Under the pieces are notes generated by a model. It saw only the letters and a program-made list of their open reading frames with translations. It searched no databases and was not told the origin of the DNA. Shown here in pieces: positions 41,737 through 50,883 of a stretch of 64,000 bases of DNA. Source of the DNA: Paenibacillus zeisoli (GTDB lineage Bacteria > Bacillota > Bacilli > Paenibacillales > Paenibacillaceae); NCBI RefSeq assembly GCF_003994465.1, contig NZ_RZNX01000002.1:209444-273443 (forward strand), written 5' to 3'. The first letter of the stretch is position 1, and every line of letters begins with the position of its first letter. The translations under genes were made by a program, and so were the position numbers.

Positions 41737-42582
41737 ATGGCTGAAGATACACTTGTACGTAACAATGTACAAATACAAGGCAGCGGCACGACCAGTATGA
41801 TATTCGCACATGGGTTCGGTTGTGATCAGAATATGTGGCGGTTCGTTGCCCCTGCTTTTGTAGAAGACTATCAGACGATATTATTTGACCATGTCGGCTC
41901 CGGGAAGTCAGATGCATCGGCTTATAACCCTATCCGGTATGGGAACCTGACCGGCTACGCCCTGGATTTGATCGAGATTTGCGAGTCACTGGGTTTAAGA
42001 AATACCGTATTTGTGGGCCACTCCGTCGGTGCCATGATTGGCATTTTGGCCTCTATCCAGAGGCCTGAGTTATTCAACCAATTGGTTCTGATTGGCCCCT
42101 CACCCCGTTACCTTAATGATCTTCCCGAATACATCGGAGGATTTGAGCGGAGCGATCTTGAAGGCTTGTTCGATTTGATGGACAAGAACTATTTCGGCTG
42201 GGCCGGCTACCTCGCCCCTGTCGTTATGGGGAATTTGGAACGGCCCGAACTTGCGGCTGAACTAGAGGAAAGCTTTTGCAAGGTGAACCCGGACATTGCA
42301 CGGCAGTTCGCGGAGGCCACCTTCTTTGCAGATAACCGGGAGGATCTCCCCAAAGTGACAACCCCCTCACTCATCCTGCAAAGTACGGATGACATTATCG
42401 CCCCGCTTGAGGTGGGCGCTTATGTCTATCACCATATTCCTGACAGCACACTCCAGATCATGGAGGCAACGGGCCACTGTCCGCATATGAGCTATCCTGA
42501 AGAGACAATCAGGCTGATCCAGGAGTATCTGGCCAGCCGCAGCAGCGCGTCTACACGCCCTTTAGAACAAGGGTTGGTGTAA
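41737..42582 (+). CDS. rsbQ: RsbQ-like alpha/beta hydrolase
   Basis: This 281-residue alpha/beta hydrolase matches RsbQ closely, including the numbering of its triad: Ser96 in GHSVGA, Asp219 in QSTDDIIAP and His247 in [20 protein letters not shown] supplies the oxyanion region. In B. subtilis RsbQ is required with the PAS-domain phosphatase RsbP to report energy stress to sigma-B; the family is also related to plant KAI2/D14 receptors. The ATG follows AAAGGAG. The stop lies 2 bases before the next gene, a PAS protein. No sigma-B cluster is visible here. Confidence 0.92.
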   Translation: MAEDTLVRNNVQIQGSGTTSMIFAHGFGCDQNMWRFVAPAFVEDYQTILFDHVGSGKSDASAYNPIRYGNLTGYALDLIEICESLGLRNTVFVGHSVGAMIGILASIQRPELFNQLVLIGPSPRYLNDLPEYIGGFERSDLEGLFDLMDKNYFGWAGYLAPVVMGNLERPELAAELEESFCKVNPDIARQFAEATFFADNREDLPKVTTPSLILQSTDDIIAPLEVGAYVYHHIPDSTLQIMEATGHCPHMSYPEETIRLIQEYLASRSSASTRPLEQGLV

Positions 42583-42584
42583 GG

Positions 42585-43043
42585 GTGATGGACGAGCGGT
42601 TAGACCTTGCCCCCTGCGGTTACCTGTCCTTGTCGGAAGATCATACGATTCTTACTGTCAACAAGACACTCCTACAATTACTTGGTTTCGATCTTCAAGG
42701 GCTGCGTGACTGCCATATCGAATCCATCCTGACAAGGTCGAGCCGGATTCTATTTCAACTCTATTTCATGCCGCTGATCAAGCTGAACGGGAAGATCGAG
42801 GAAATGTTCCTGGTCCTGCAATCGGCCAGCGGAACTGAAGTCCCGGTACTCCTGAGTGCTGTTCGGCGGGAAGAGAACGGAGCTACGGTCCACGACTGCA
42901 TCCTTATGATTATGCGTCGCAGAATGGAATACGAAGAGCAGATCTATGTGGCGGAACAAGCGTCCAAGAAGGCTGGCGAGGAGCTGGAACGCCTTCAGAT
43001 ACAGCTGACGCAGCTGCGGAATGAACTGAGCGGCCAACTGTGA
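42585..43043 (+). CDS. PAS / coiled-coil protein (RsbP-like without phosphatase)
   Basis: This 152-residue protein has a PAS domain (about 5-112; for example LDLAPCGYLSLSEDHTILTV and LVLQSASGTEVPVLLSAVRR) and a C-terminal coiled coil (about 115-150, QIYVAEQASKKAGEELERL). In B. subtilis RsbP this arrangement is followed by a PP2C phosphatase; here the protein stops. The start is GTG 42585 or ATG 42588, both overlapping an AAGGGTG. It follows the RsbQ-like gene directly and is probably its signalling partner. Confidence 0.82.
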   Translation: MMDERLDLAPCGYLSLSEDHTILTVNKTLLQLLGFDLQGLRDCHIESILTRSSRILFQLYFMPLIKLNGKIEEMFLVLQSASGTEVPVLLSAVRREENGATVHDCILMIMRRRMEYEEQIYVAEQASKKAGEELERLQIQLTQLRNELSGQL

Positions 43044-43118
43044 ACGACTGACAGGCCCTTTTCTAAACATATATAGAGCATCATATAGGATATGTCTTAT
43101 TTGACGATCCTACAAACA

Positions 43119-43156
43119 GAGGCGGTGTCAGACAGTTTATTGTCTGACACCGCCTC
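43119..43156. terminator. 16-bp perfect bidirectional terminator
   Basis: GAGGCGGTGTCAGACA pairs with its complement across a 6-base loop (43135-43140). It separates the rsbQ operon from the convergent cyd operon. Confidence 0.85.
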
Positions 43157-43316
43157 TTACGTATGCTTTGATAACTTCCATAAGCTTATGGGGTACATAG
43201 GTCTGGGCCGATCTCTTTAGAATTCAGCCAAAACCTCCGTAACCACCACGGTTCTGGCTCTTTTCCTGATATCATGCTCCTGATATTTTATACCAGCCTG
43301 ATTCCGTCGCTGCTCC

Positions 43317-45416
43317 CTACTGCACAGGGATCGGCCGATCCAGCTGATACAGCTTCCGGTAGCGCGGATACCGCTCCATCAACTCCTCATGCGTTCCTCT
43401 CATTTCAATCCTGCCGTCCTCCATGAAGATAATCTCATCCATCTGCTCCGTTCCGGCCAGATGGTGGGTAACCCAGATCAGTGACTTGCCTGTGGTCGTT
43501 TCCATAATCGTCCTCATCAGCTCCCGCTCTGTCCGCGGGTCAAGTCCTACAGCTGGCTCATCCAGAATGACGACAGGTGTATCCTGCAGAAGAATACGTG
43601 CAAGCGCCACCCGCTGACGTTCTCCACCTGAGAATCGCTGGCCGGTCTCGCGCATAGGGGTGTCATATCCAGCAGAAAGGCTGGCGATTAACGCGGCAAG
43701 CTGCGCCTGCTCTGCAGCCTGACAGATCTCCTCATTCGACGCCTCACTCCGGCCCAGCCGGATATTGTTCGCTACACTGGTATCGAACAGATGCGGGCGC
43801 TGATTGAGCACGGAGATGACCTCGGGAATATGGTCTCCGAGCTCTCCTGCTGCCACGCCATTAATCCGCACGGCTCCGGCATCCGGTGTAAAAGCCCCCT
43901 GAATAAGCCCTAGAAGGGTGGATTTCCCGGCTCCGCTGCGTCCAATTACGGCAATCCGCCTGCCCTGTGGAATATCCAGCGTGATACCACGCACCGCAGC
44001 CTCGGCATTCCCCCCATAGCTGAAGCTCACCTGATCCAGCCGAATATGCGCAGCAGTCGGCTTCACGAAGCCGGCGCCAGCAAGAGCGCTGGCCTCGCGA
44101 GCGGCTCGCGGGCGCTCAAGACCCGGGCGCGCAGCAATCGGCTTCACGAAGCCGGCGCCAGCAAGAGCGCTGGCCCCGCGAGCGGCTCCTGGCCGCTCAT
44201 GGGCCGGCGGCGCGGCTACGGCAGCTACCGGCCGCTCATAGCCCTGCCGCGCAGCTTCGGCGGCTCGCGGCGGCTTATGGGCCGGCCGTGCAGCTTCGGC
44301 AGCGTCGCTGGCCTCGGTGGCCTCGGTGGCACCGACGCCGCCGACGGCTTCGGTCGCGTCGGCGACACCGAAGGTATCGGCGCCTTCGGCCGATACGACC
44401 GCTTCGCCCGGGCCCGTTGCAGTCGCTTCGGCCCGGCCCGCGGTCCATGCCGCCTCCTCACGCCCAGCTGAGGATATTTCATTCAGCCGGTCTAGCGAGT
44501 TCCGGTAACGGGGCAGCTTCTCCACCGCCTCAGACACGGGGAGGAAGACGTCCATCAGCGGGAACACGACCAGCACAAAGGCGGCGATCAGCGTTCCACT
44601 CATGCTGCCGTCCGCCGTCTTCCCGGCTGACCAGGACATCATGAGAAGAACGCCGCCCAGAACCACAAGCTGTCCCAGCAGCGCTCTTATCCTCGCCCAT
44701 CTCTTGAGCGTCCGATCCGCCCTTGTAATCCGGGCTTCATCTGCTTCATAGGAGGCCAGGAAGTCCCTGGTCCTTCCACTGATCACCCAGGTGCCCAGCC
44801 CCATCACGGCGTCCGTCAGCTTCTGATACAGCCGGCTGCGTTCCTGCTTCATCCGCTCCTGAGTCCTCGCGGTCATGAGCAGAGATACGCAAGGAAGCAC
44901 ACCAAGCAGAATCAGCAGCAAGCCTGCCGTCATTAGAGCAAAGGCTCCGTCAAACCGGCCAAGCGCAGCAATCACGGCTGCGTACATAACCACCGCAATC
45001 GCACCCGGAAAAGCCGTGCGCAGGTATACGTTCTGCAGCTGCTCGATGTCCTCTGCCAGCACGCCCAAGATGTCTCCGGTTCGGTATTGGGAGCGAAGGC
45101 TCAGCGCATCCGGCTCCAGCGTGTTATACAGCCTCACCCGCATCCGGGAGACAATGCGGAGCACCGCGTCATGTCCGGCCAGCCGTTCCACATAGTGCAG
45201 AACAGCCCGGCTGATGCCGAATGTCCTTACTCCCACGATGGGCACGTACACCAGCAGAATGTTCTCGGGACGAAGCGCCGATTTCGAGATCAGATACCCG
45301 GAGGTGAACATCAGCATGGAGGCGGCAGCAGCCGTCAGCACACCAAGGAAGATAATTAGGATGAACCGCCCCAAATGGGCCTTAATATACGGCTTCAGCC
45401 AGCCTTCTTGCCTCAT
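43317..45416 (-). CDS. cydC: CydC-type thiol/heme ABC exporter subunit with Ala-rich insert
   Basis: This is one half of the CydDC ABC exporter, which moves reduced thiols or heme-linked compounds across the membrane and is needed to assemble cytochrome bd. It has six membrane helices (about 15-300) and an ATPase domain (about 456-690) with Walker A GRSGAGKST, signature SGGERQR and Walker B VVILDEPAVGLD. The length of 699 is about 120 more than usual: residues 315-455 are an Ala/Glu/Pro/Arg/Gly-rich low-complexity insert between the two domains, ending in two copies of a 27-residue unit (core ASALAGAGFVKP). Its start overlaps the cydD stop (ATGA). Confidence 0.92.
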   Translation of the reverse strand: MRQEGWLKPYIKAHLGRFILIIFLGVLTAAAASMLMFTSGYLISKSALRPENILLVYVPIVGVRTFGISRAVLHYVERLAGHDAVLRIVSRMRVRLYNTLEPDALSLRSQYRTGDILGVLAEDIEQLQNVYLRTAFPGAIAVVMYAAVIAALGRFDGAFALMTAGLLLILLGVLPCVSLLMTARTQERMKQERSRLYQKLTDAVMGLGTWVISGRTRDFLASYEADEARITRADRTLKRWARIRALLGQLVVLGGVLLMMSWSAGKTADGSMSGTLIAAFVLVVFPLMDVFLPVSEAVEKLPRYRNSLDRLNEISSAGREEAAWTAGRAEATATGPGEAVVSAEGADTFGVADATEAVGGVGATEATEASDAAEAARPAHKPPRAAEAARQGYERPVAAVAAPPAHERPGAARGASALAGAGFVKPIAARPGLERPRAAREASALAGAGFVKPTAAHIRLDQVSFSYGGNAEAAVRGITLDIPQGRRIAVIGRSGAGKSTLLGLIQGAFTPDAGAVRINGVAAGELGDHIPEVISVLNQRPHLFDTSVANNIRLGRSEASNEEICQAAEQAQLAALIASLSAGYDTPMRETGQRFSGGERQRVALARILLQDTPVVILDEPAVGLDPRTERELMRTIMETTTGKSLIWVTHHLAGTEQMDEIIFMEDGRIEMRGTHEELMERYPRYRKLYQLDRPIPVQ
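44054..44215 (-). repeat. 81-bp direct repeat within cydC
   Basis: Two copies of an 81-base unit lie at about 44054-44134 and 44135-44215, nearly identical over their first 46 bases. They encode the repeated ASALAGAGFVKP segment, and more degenerate GC-rich repeats follow to about 44330. The reading frame is preserved. Confidence 0.8.
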
Positions 45417-47146
45417 GCTGCCCCCTCCTCCTGTTCTTTAACCAGCCCGTAATAGGCGCCCTGCTTCATCAATAATTCCTCGTGGGTACCCACTTCTTCC
45501 ACCCTCCCGTGGTCCATGACCACGATGACATCCATATCCGGCATCCAGTGCAGCCGGTGGGTCGCAAGAACAACCGTCTTTCCTTCAAAAAGCTCCAGCA
45601 TCATCGCCTTCAGCTCATACTCGGTCTCTATATCCAAATGAGCTGTCGGCTCATCCAGCAGGATTACTGGGCGATCACTAAGGAAGGCCCGGGCAAGCGC
45701 AACCCGCTGCTCCTGACCTCCACTTAACCGCCTTCCCCCGCCGCCGATCATCTCTTTGTATCCACCCGGCAGCCGCTCTACGACTGGACCGAGCCCGGCC
45801 GCTTCTACGGCCTGCTTCACTTCATCCAGTGAGGCTCCAGGCGAGTAGAACTTCACATTATCTTCAAGCGTGCTGCTGAAAATATAAGGCTGCTGCGGAA
45901 TATACATGGTCTGATTCCGCCAGACCGTCTCCGACAATGAAGGCATCATTCGTCCGTCCACTTCCACCGTGCCTGCGCTCGGGCGGAGGAATCCACCCAG
46001 CACATCAATCAGCGTGGACTTGCCCGCGCCGCTCTCTCCGATAATGCCGATCTTCATTCCTGCGGTTAACCGGAGGTCTACACCCTCCAGCGAGGGCCCC
46101 GCCCCTTCTTCATGGGTCACGCTGAGCCCCGACAAGGCCAAGCTGCTCCGATCCGACCAGCTGTAACCCGGCTCAAGCACGCCCTTCTCATTCAGCTCCT
46201 CACTTGAATGGCTGTTAATGATCGCCTGCATGGCTTCTCCAGCCTCCTTGCCGTCCAGGGTAGCGTGGAAGTCTGCTCCTACCATCCTTACCGGAAGGAA
46301 GTATTCCGGTGCCAGAATGAGTACAGTTAAAGCCGGCAAAAGCACCATATTCCCGTTAACCAATCGCAGTCCCAGGCTTACCGCAACGGATGCGACCGAC
46401 AGCATGGTGAAGAAGTCCAGCGCGAAAGAGGATAGGAAAGCGGTGCGCAGCGTCTTCATCGTAGCCGTCCGGTAGCTGCCGCTTACTCGCTCAATGGACT
46501 GGCTGTGTGTGCGGCTGCGCCCCAGGAACTTCAGGGTCTCCAGACCACGCAAAGAGTCCACAAAGTGGTTCGACAAGACTTTATAAGTCTTCAACTGACC
46601 TTCCGTCTGCTTACGAGCGGCGAGCCCAACCAGAATCATGAAGACGATTAGGATCGGCATCGTCACAGTCAATATGATTCCTGACGATGTATCCAGCGTG
46701 TAGATGAAGCCAAGAATCAGCACCGGAGTGAACCCTCCGGCCAGCATACGCGGCAGAAGCAGTTCGATATAGGTGCGGAATTTAGTGACTCCCTCCAGCA
46801 CGAGGGTAACGAGATTGCCCGTCCCCTCCTTGCCGGCATATCTTGGTCCGAGCTCGAAGAGCTTATTCATCAGCTGGCTGCGCATCCGGGCCCCTGTGAG
46901 CTCAGCGAATTTGGCAGCAATAGACTGCTGGAAGTAGACCGTAATCTGACGTACGGTAAAAGCACACAGGAACAATACGGCTGTGCCGTATTGCTCCTGT
47001 AAAGGTTCCCCTGCGAACAGGGCGGAGACCGTCTCCGCCAGCCATTTGGCCTGCAGGATAATCGATAGGGTCTGAATCAAGGTCAGGCCGGCCATAGCTG
47101 CCATTACCGGCCGTATGCCTCTTAGCCCCAGCAGCTCGCGTCCCAT
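45413..47146 (-). CDS. cydD: CydD-type thiol/heme ABC exporter subunit
   Basis: This is the 577-residue partner of CydC with normal length. It has six membrane helices, a Walker A GESGAGKST, signature LSGGQEQR and Walker B VILLDEPTAHLD. The order cydA-cydB-cydD-cydC, each overlapping the next by a few bases, shows tight co-expression of the oxidase with its assembly factor. The ATG at 47144-47146 shares one base with the cydB stop (TAATG). Confidence 0.93.
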   Translation of the reverse strand: MGRELLGLRGIRPVMAAMAGLTLIQTLSIILQAKWLAETVSALFAGEPLQEQYGTAVLFLCAFTVRQITVYFQQSIAAKFAELTGARMRSQLMNKLFELGPRYAGKEGTGNLVTLVLEGVTKFRTYIELLLPRMLAGGFTPVLILGFIYTLDTSSGIILTVTMPILIVFMILVGLAARKQTEGQLKTYKVLSNHFVDSLRGLETLKFLGRSRTHSQSIERVSGSYRTATMKTLRTAFLSSFALDFFTMLSVASVAVSLGLRLVNGNMVLLPALTVLILAPEYFLPVRMVGADFHATLDGKEAGEAMQAIINSHSSEELNEKGVLEPGYSWSDRSSLALSGLSVTHEEGAGPSLEGVDLRLTAGMKIGIIGESGAGKSTLIDVLGGFLRPSAGTVEVDGRMMPSLSETVWRNQTMYIPQQPYIFSSTLEDNVKFYSPGASLDEVKQAVEAAGLGPVVERLPGGYKEMIGGGGRRLSGGQEQRVALARAFLSDRPVILLDEPTAHLDIETEYELKAMMLELFEGKTVVLATHRLHWMPDMDVIVVMDHGRVEEVGTHEELLMKQGAYYGLVKEQEEGAA

Positions 47147-48162
47147 TAGTACTCCAGATGTTCTTTCTCGTGAACCCGCTTGTGGAACACGAAGTAGCTC
47201 CAGATCTGATAGCCGAGAACGAATGGCAGCAAGGACAGGGCAACAATGGTCATGACTTTAAGTGAATAATGTCCGGAGGCCGCATTGTCAATCGTCAGAC
47301 TGAAGGCGCTGCTGAGCGAGCTGACCATGACCCGCGGAAATAGCCCAATGAAGACCGAGGCGATGGACAGGGCAATAACCGTACCGGTCATACCGAACGC
47401 CCAGCCATCTCTTTTCCCCGAAATGAACCATCCGGCCAGCAGGAAGGCCGCAAGCCCGAGAACCGCGACAATGGCGAGCAGTCCTCCCCGTACTTCAAAT
47501 ACATCCGTCATGGTATACGTAAGAATCGCGAACAAGACAAGGAGTACGGCCAGCGGAATCAGCGCCGTCTTCGCCTGCTTGCGCGCACGGTCCCGAAGTT
47601 CTCCTGTTGTTCTGAGCACTGTGAACAGAAGTCCGTGAACATAGCAGAGCACCACCACCACGATTCCGCCCACCAGTGTATAGAGATTGACCATATCGAA
47701 AAGACCGGCCTTCATCTCCATGTTCTGATCAATCGGCAGTCCCTTCAGGAGGCCTGAGAAGACCACACCGAGCAGGAACGGCGGCAGGAAGCTGCCGGCG
47801 AAGATCGCGATGTCCCAGGTCTTCTTCCAGCGCTCGGAATCCACCTTGCCGCGGAATTCGAAAGCGACTCCGCGTCCGATCAGGGCAAGAAGCAGCACCA
47901 CCAGGGGAGTATAATATCCACTGAACATCGTGGCATACCAGTTCGGGAAGGCCGCGAAGATCGCACCCCCCGCTGTAAGCAGCCATACTTCGTTGGCATC
48001 CCAGAATGGACCGATGGAGTTAATCAGAACCCGGCGGTCCGTATCACTCTTGGCGAGCACCTGTGTGGCCATGCCTACGCCGAAATCGAAGCCCTCCAGG
48101 AAAAAGAACCCGATGAACAATACCGCAACCAGCACGAACCATAATTCATTAAGAGACAGCAT
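47146..48162 (-). CDS. cydB: Cytochrome bd ubiquinol oxidase subunit II (CydB)
   Basis: This 338-residue polytopic subunit supports heme binding and proton access in the bd oxidase. It has the CydB-typical FLEGFDFGVGMA near the N-terminus, GPFWDANEVWLLTAGGA, and a set of eight or nine helices. I start at ATG 48162 after AGGAGG; an upstream frame extension lies inside cydA and is not homologous. It overlaps the cydA stop by 14 bases. Confidence 0.94.
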   Translation of the reverse strand: MLSLNELWFVLVAVLFIGFFFLEGFDFGVGMATQVLAKSDTDRRVLINSIGPFWDANEVWLLTAGGAIFAAFPNWYATMFSGYYTPLVVLLLALIGRGVAFEFRGKVDSERWKKTWDIAIFAGSFLPPFLLGVVFSGLLKGLPIDQNMEMKAGLFDMVNLYTLVGGIVVVVLCYVHGLLFTVLRTTGELRDRARKQAKTALIPLAVLLVLFAILTYTMTDVFEVRGGLLAIVAVLGLAAFLLAGWFISGKRDGWAFGMTGTVIALSIASVFIGLFPRVMVSSLSSAFSLTIDNAASGHYSLKVMTIVALSLLPFVLGYQIWSYFVFHKRVHEKEHLEY

Positions 48163-49552
48163 GATATTCCTCCTTGCCAAACGGATCATGAGTATGGGCA
48201 TCCGTCTGTTCTTCTGCATTCGGGCCTTTCTTAATCGCGCGGACGAACAGATAGACCAGCACGGCGGCAAGCGCTGCATAGATCAGGCAGAACGCGATCA
48301 GGGAGAACAGCACTTGTCCCGGAGTAACGCTAGGCGAGACACTATCCTTCGTCTGCATGAGTCCGAACACGGTCCACGGCTGTCGTCCGAATTCCGTCAT
48401 CACCCATCCGGATGTATTTGCAATGAAAGGCAGTGAAATGCTGAACAGCATGGTGCGCCAGTACCACTTGTTAAGACGATCGAGCCGTTTCCTTGCAGCC
48501 AGATAGACCCCGTAAGCACTGAGCACGATCATCAGACAGCCTGCGGCAATCATGATACGGAAGCTCCAGAAGGTTGTACGAACCGGTGGAATATAGTTGC
48601 CCGGGCCATAGGTCTTCTCATACTGGGCCTGCAGCTCGTTCATCCCTTTCACTTCTCCGGAGAATTTGCTGTACGACAGAAAGCTCAGCAGGTAAGGAAT
48701 TTTGATCTCGTATGTATTCTCTTTGGTAGTCGGATCAATCGCGGCCACGACGGTCCACCCTGCCGGATCTCCGCTTTTGCCCCACAGCCCTTCACTGGCA
48801 GCCATCTTCATCGGCTGCGTCTTAACTAGGTATTGAGCCTGCTGGTGACCAAAGATCGCGGTCAGGAAGGAAGAGACCAGCGCAACAATCACGGCAATTT
48901 TGAATGATTTCTTGAAAAAATCCACGTCCTGCTTCTTCAGCAGCTTATACGCGCTCACCCCGGTTATCAGGAAAGCCCCAGTTGCAAATGCGCCCAGCAC
49001 GGTATGCGGGAATTCCACCCACAGCTGGCCATTGCCGATCAGCGTAAAGAAATCGTTCATTTCCGCCCGGCCGTTGTTGATGGCGAAACCCACCGGTCTT
49101 TGCATGAAGGAGTTGGCGGCAAGAATCCAGAAGGCAGAAATGGTCGTGCCAAGCGCCACCAGCCAGATGCTGAGCAGATGCACCTTCGGGGATAACCTGT
49201 CCCAGCCGAAGATCCACAATCCAATGAAAGTCGATTCCAGGAAGAACGCGAACAGCGCCTCCACCGCAAGCGGTGCACCGAATACATCCCCGACGAACCG
49301 GGAGTAATCGGACCAGTTCATCCCGAACTGGAACTCCTGCAGAATGCCGGTAACTACCCCGACTGCAAAGTTAATCAGGAACAACTTCCCCCAGAACTTG
49401 GCCATTCTTTTGTATTCTTCTTTCCCTTTGACCACATACATCGTCTCCATCATCGCGATCAGCAGAACCAGCCCGATCGATACCGGAACGAAGAAGAAGT
49501 GGAAAATTGTGGTTGCAGCAAACTGGATGCGTGCAAGTAGTACCGTATCCAT
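48149..49552 (-). CDS. cydA: Cytochrome bd ubiquinol oxidase subunit I (CydA)
   Basis: This 467-residue catalytic subunit oxidises quinol and reduces oxygen to water with high affinity. Axial ligands are His18 (TIFHFFF, heme b595), His183 (FPHTV, heme b558) and Met385 in WVMTEFGRQPW. The Q-loop is short, as in Firmicutes. The protein should be tolerant to nitric oxide and sulphide like other bd oxidases. It is the first gene of the cydABDC operon. Three TGTGA-N6-TCACA-type sites lie 137-236 bases upstream of the ATG. Confidence 0.95.
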   Translation of the reverse strand: MDTVLLARIQFAATTIFHFFFVPVSIGLVLLIAMMETMYVVKGKEEYKRMAKFWGKLFLINFAVGVVTGILQEFQFGMNWSDYSRFVGDVFGAPLAVEALFAFFLESTFIGLWIFGWDRLSPKVHLLSIWLVALGTTISAFWILAANSFMQRPVGFAINNGRAEMNDFFTLIGNGQLWVEFPHTVLGAFATGAFLITGVSAYKLLKKQDVDFFKKSFKIAVIVALVSSFLTAIFGHQQAQYLVKTQPMKMAASEGLWGKSGDPAGWTVVAAIDPTTKENTYEIKIPYLLSFLSYSKFSGEVKGMNELQAQYEKTYGPGNYIPPVRTTFWSFRIMIAAGCLMIVLSAYGVYLAARKRLDRLNKWYWRTMLFSISLPFIANTSGWVMTEFGRQPWTVFGLMQTKDSVSPSVTPGQVLFSLIAFCLIYAALAAVLVYLFVRAIKKGPNAEEQTDAHTHDPFGKEEYHAVS

Positions 49553-49688
49553 TTCTCTCTTTCCCTCTTTCTGAATTTGTTTGTTGTTTGGGTGTTGCTT
49601 TCGAACTTGATTGTGATCTTACATTGGGCTTGAATTCATCTTACCCAGGCAAAATGAAGCTGTTCTTGGTGCAGTTATTGCATCACGT

Positions 49689-49788
49689 TGTGATCCTGGT
49701 CACTATTTTCGCAAAAATTATCTTTTGCGCTTGTGATAATTATCACATCCATCAGCTCAATTCAGACAGATTTGTGACAGAAATCACA
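49689..49788 (-). promoter_or_regulatory. Three TGTGA-N6-TCACA-type sites upstream of cydA
   Basis: The sites are at 49689-49704 (last base deviates: TCACT), 49732-49747 (perfect 16-base palindrome TGTGATAATTATCACA) and 49773-49788 (TGTGA-CAGAAA-TCACA). Their centres are 43 and 41 bases apart, about four helical turns. The motif fits Fnr or CRP-like activators, and the middle site also resembles a Rex box. All are upstream of the cyd operon, an expected target. Confidence 0.75.
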
Positions 49789-50066
49789 TAATCCTCTACA
49801 AAACACAATTAAAATGTTCACATTTGGGAAATAGCCGTAACTCCGAGGAATGCTTGGACTTTCGTCCGCTGTGATCTCCAGGTTTCTTGATTTACTGTAT
49901 TTCACTGTTGAAATCCGGAGATAAAGCATATGCTTCCGATGCAGCTTTCTTTCAGAAAGCTTGTAGGCGGCCGCTTACGCTCCTTCAGTTCCAAGCTTCC
50001 TCTCCGTTACTCCTGCCCCTGTATGCCACTATTTTGAAGCACTTTGTATTAGCCTTTATTTAAAGA

Positions 50067-50112
50067 AAAAGACTGTCCTCAGCAGATTGAACTGCTTACA
50101 GGACAGTCTTTT
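50067..50112 (-). terminator. Terminator of the ygbA-like gene
   Basis: AAAAGACTGTCCT (50067-50079) pairs with AGGACAGTCTTTT (50100-50112), and on the minus strand the stem is followed by a T-rich run. Confidence 0.85.
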
Positions 50113-50137
50113 ACCGGGTGATTCCCGATAAATTAAG

Positions 50138-50638
50138 TTATGAAGCAGGGTGCTTATGCTTATCTCCCCGCTGATCCAGCAGATGCCATATCGCCAGCAC
50201 AGGGTGGCTCATCAGCATTCGGGGACCTGAGTACCTCATCACTTCTTTTATCTGCAGCCGTTGCTTAGGCTTATAACAATGAACCGGGCACTCCACACAA
50301 GTCGACTTCTCTTCCCCGAACTGGCAGAGACTCAGCCGCTTCATCGCATATTCATGCAGCACATAACATTCCCGGCACAGCCGGATAGTGCGTCTGCCAT
50401 TGTCACAATCATGTATGCGGCTTGCCCGGTCATGGTGGCCGGAGCAGTACCGTCCGATCATGAAGCTTACGGTCAGCTTCTCGCGCCGGATTCTTGGCCC
50501 CTTATTCTCAGCCTTACGCACTGGATTCGGCTTTACCGCAGTCTGCTGCACAGGCTCGCCCAGCCGGCCGCTTGCTCCACCTCTTCCACTTGTTGCCTTT
50601 GCTCCGCCTAATTCGCTTGTTCTCCGTCTATGCTCCAT
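50138..50638 (-). CDS. ygbA: YgbA-like (nitrous oxide-stimulated promoter family) protein
   Basis: This 166-residue protein has the family core RIRREKLTVSFMIGRYCSGH, then LCRECYVLHEYAMKRLSLC and CVECPVHCYKPKQRLQIKEV, ending in RYSGPRMLMSHPVLAIWHL. The cysteines suggest a metal site. In E. coli ygbA is under NsrR control and needed for recovery from nitrosative stress. An Ala/Gly-rich N-terminal extension of about 45 residues is unusual. AGGAGGAG precedes the ATG. It lies upstream of cydABDC on the same strand. Confidence 0.85.
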   Translation of the reverse strand: MEHRRRTSELGGAKATSGRGGASGRLGEPVQQTAVKPNPVRKAENKGPRIRREKLTVSFMIGRYCSGHHDRASRIHDCDNGRRTIRLCRECYVLHEYAMKRLSLCQFGEEKSTCVECPVHCYKPKQRLQIKEVMRYSGPRMLMSHPVLAIWHLLDQRGDKHKHPAS

Positions 50639-50725
50639 ACGCTCCTCCTGGACAAATTAGTCTAACCTTATCCGCATTGTATCTACTTATCCGCAGGAGT
50701 GCTGTGATTGCGCCAACAATCCTCT

Positions 50726-50743
50726 ATGACAATTGCCTGTCAT
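50726..50743. promoter_or_regulatory. Inverted repeat upstream of the ygbA-like gene
   Basis: ATGACA-N6-TGTCAT lies 88-105 bases upstream of the start. It may be an operator, but it does not match a known NsrR consensus and could be coincidental. Confidence 0.3.
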
Positions 50744-50851
50744 ATGGCAAGGCCAGGACATGACCACCGCGTGACCACGGCATATGATCCGGGGTGACTA
50801 CAGCTTAGGCGTGATCACAGCATGGCTACAGCATGGCCCCAGCATAACAAA

Positions 50852-50875
50852 GCCGCCTCCCCGAAGGAAGGCGGC
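50852..50875 (-). terminator. Terminator of the ABC permease gene
   Basis: GCCGCCT/AGGCGGC with an inner CC/GG extension, followed on the minus strand by TTTGTT. Confidence 0.78.
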
Positions 50876-50883
50876 CTGGCCCA

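Larger units (their letters stand above)
49553..50137. other. Long control region between cydA and the ygbA-like gene
   Basis: This 585-base gap holds the three Fnr/CRP-like sites (49689-49788), a terminator for the ygbA-like gene (50067-50112) and a small AGCTTTC hairpin near 49942-49960. No gene is supported. A clear -35/-10 for cydA could not be assigned. Confidence 0.55.

Noticed and set aside
44046-44471. Open frames of 60-140 codons on both strands across the cydC insert
   Set aside because: GC-rich repeats keep all frames open; only the cydC frame continues into conserved domains on both sides.
50764-50850. GTGACCA/GTGATCA-like repeats before the ABC permease terminator
   Set aside because: The units are irregular and short, and no function can be assigned; they lie in a spacer of about 245 bases.
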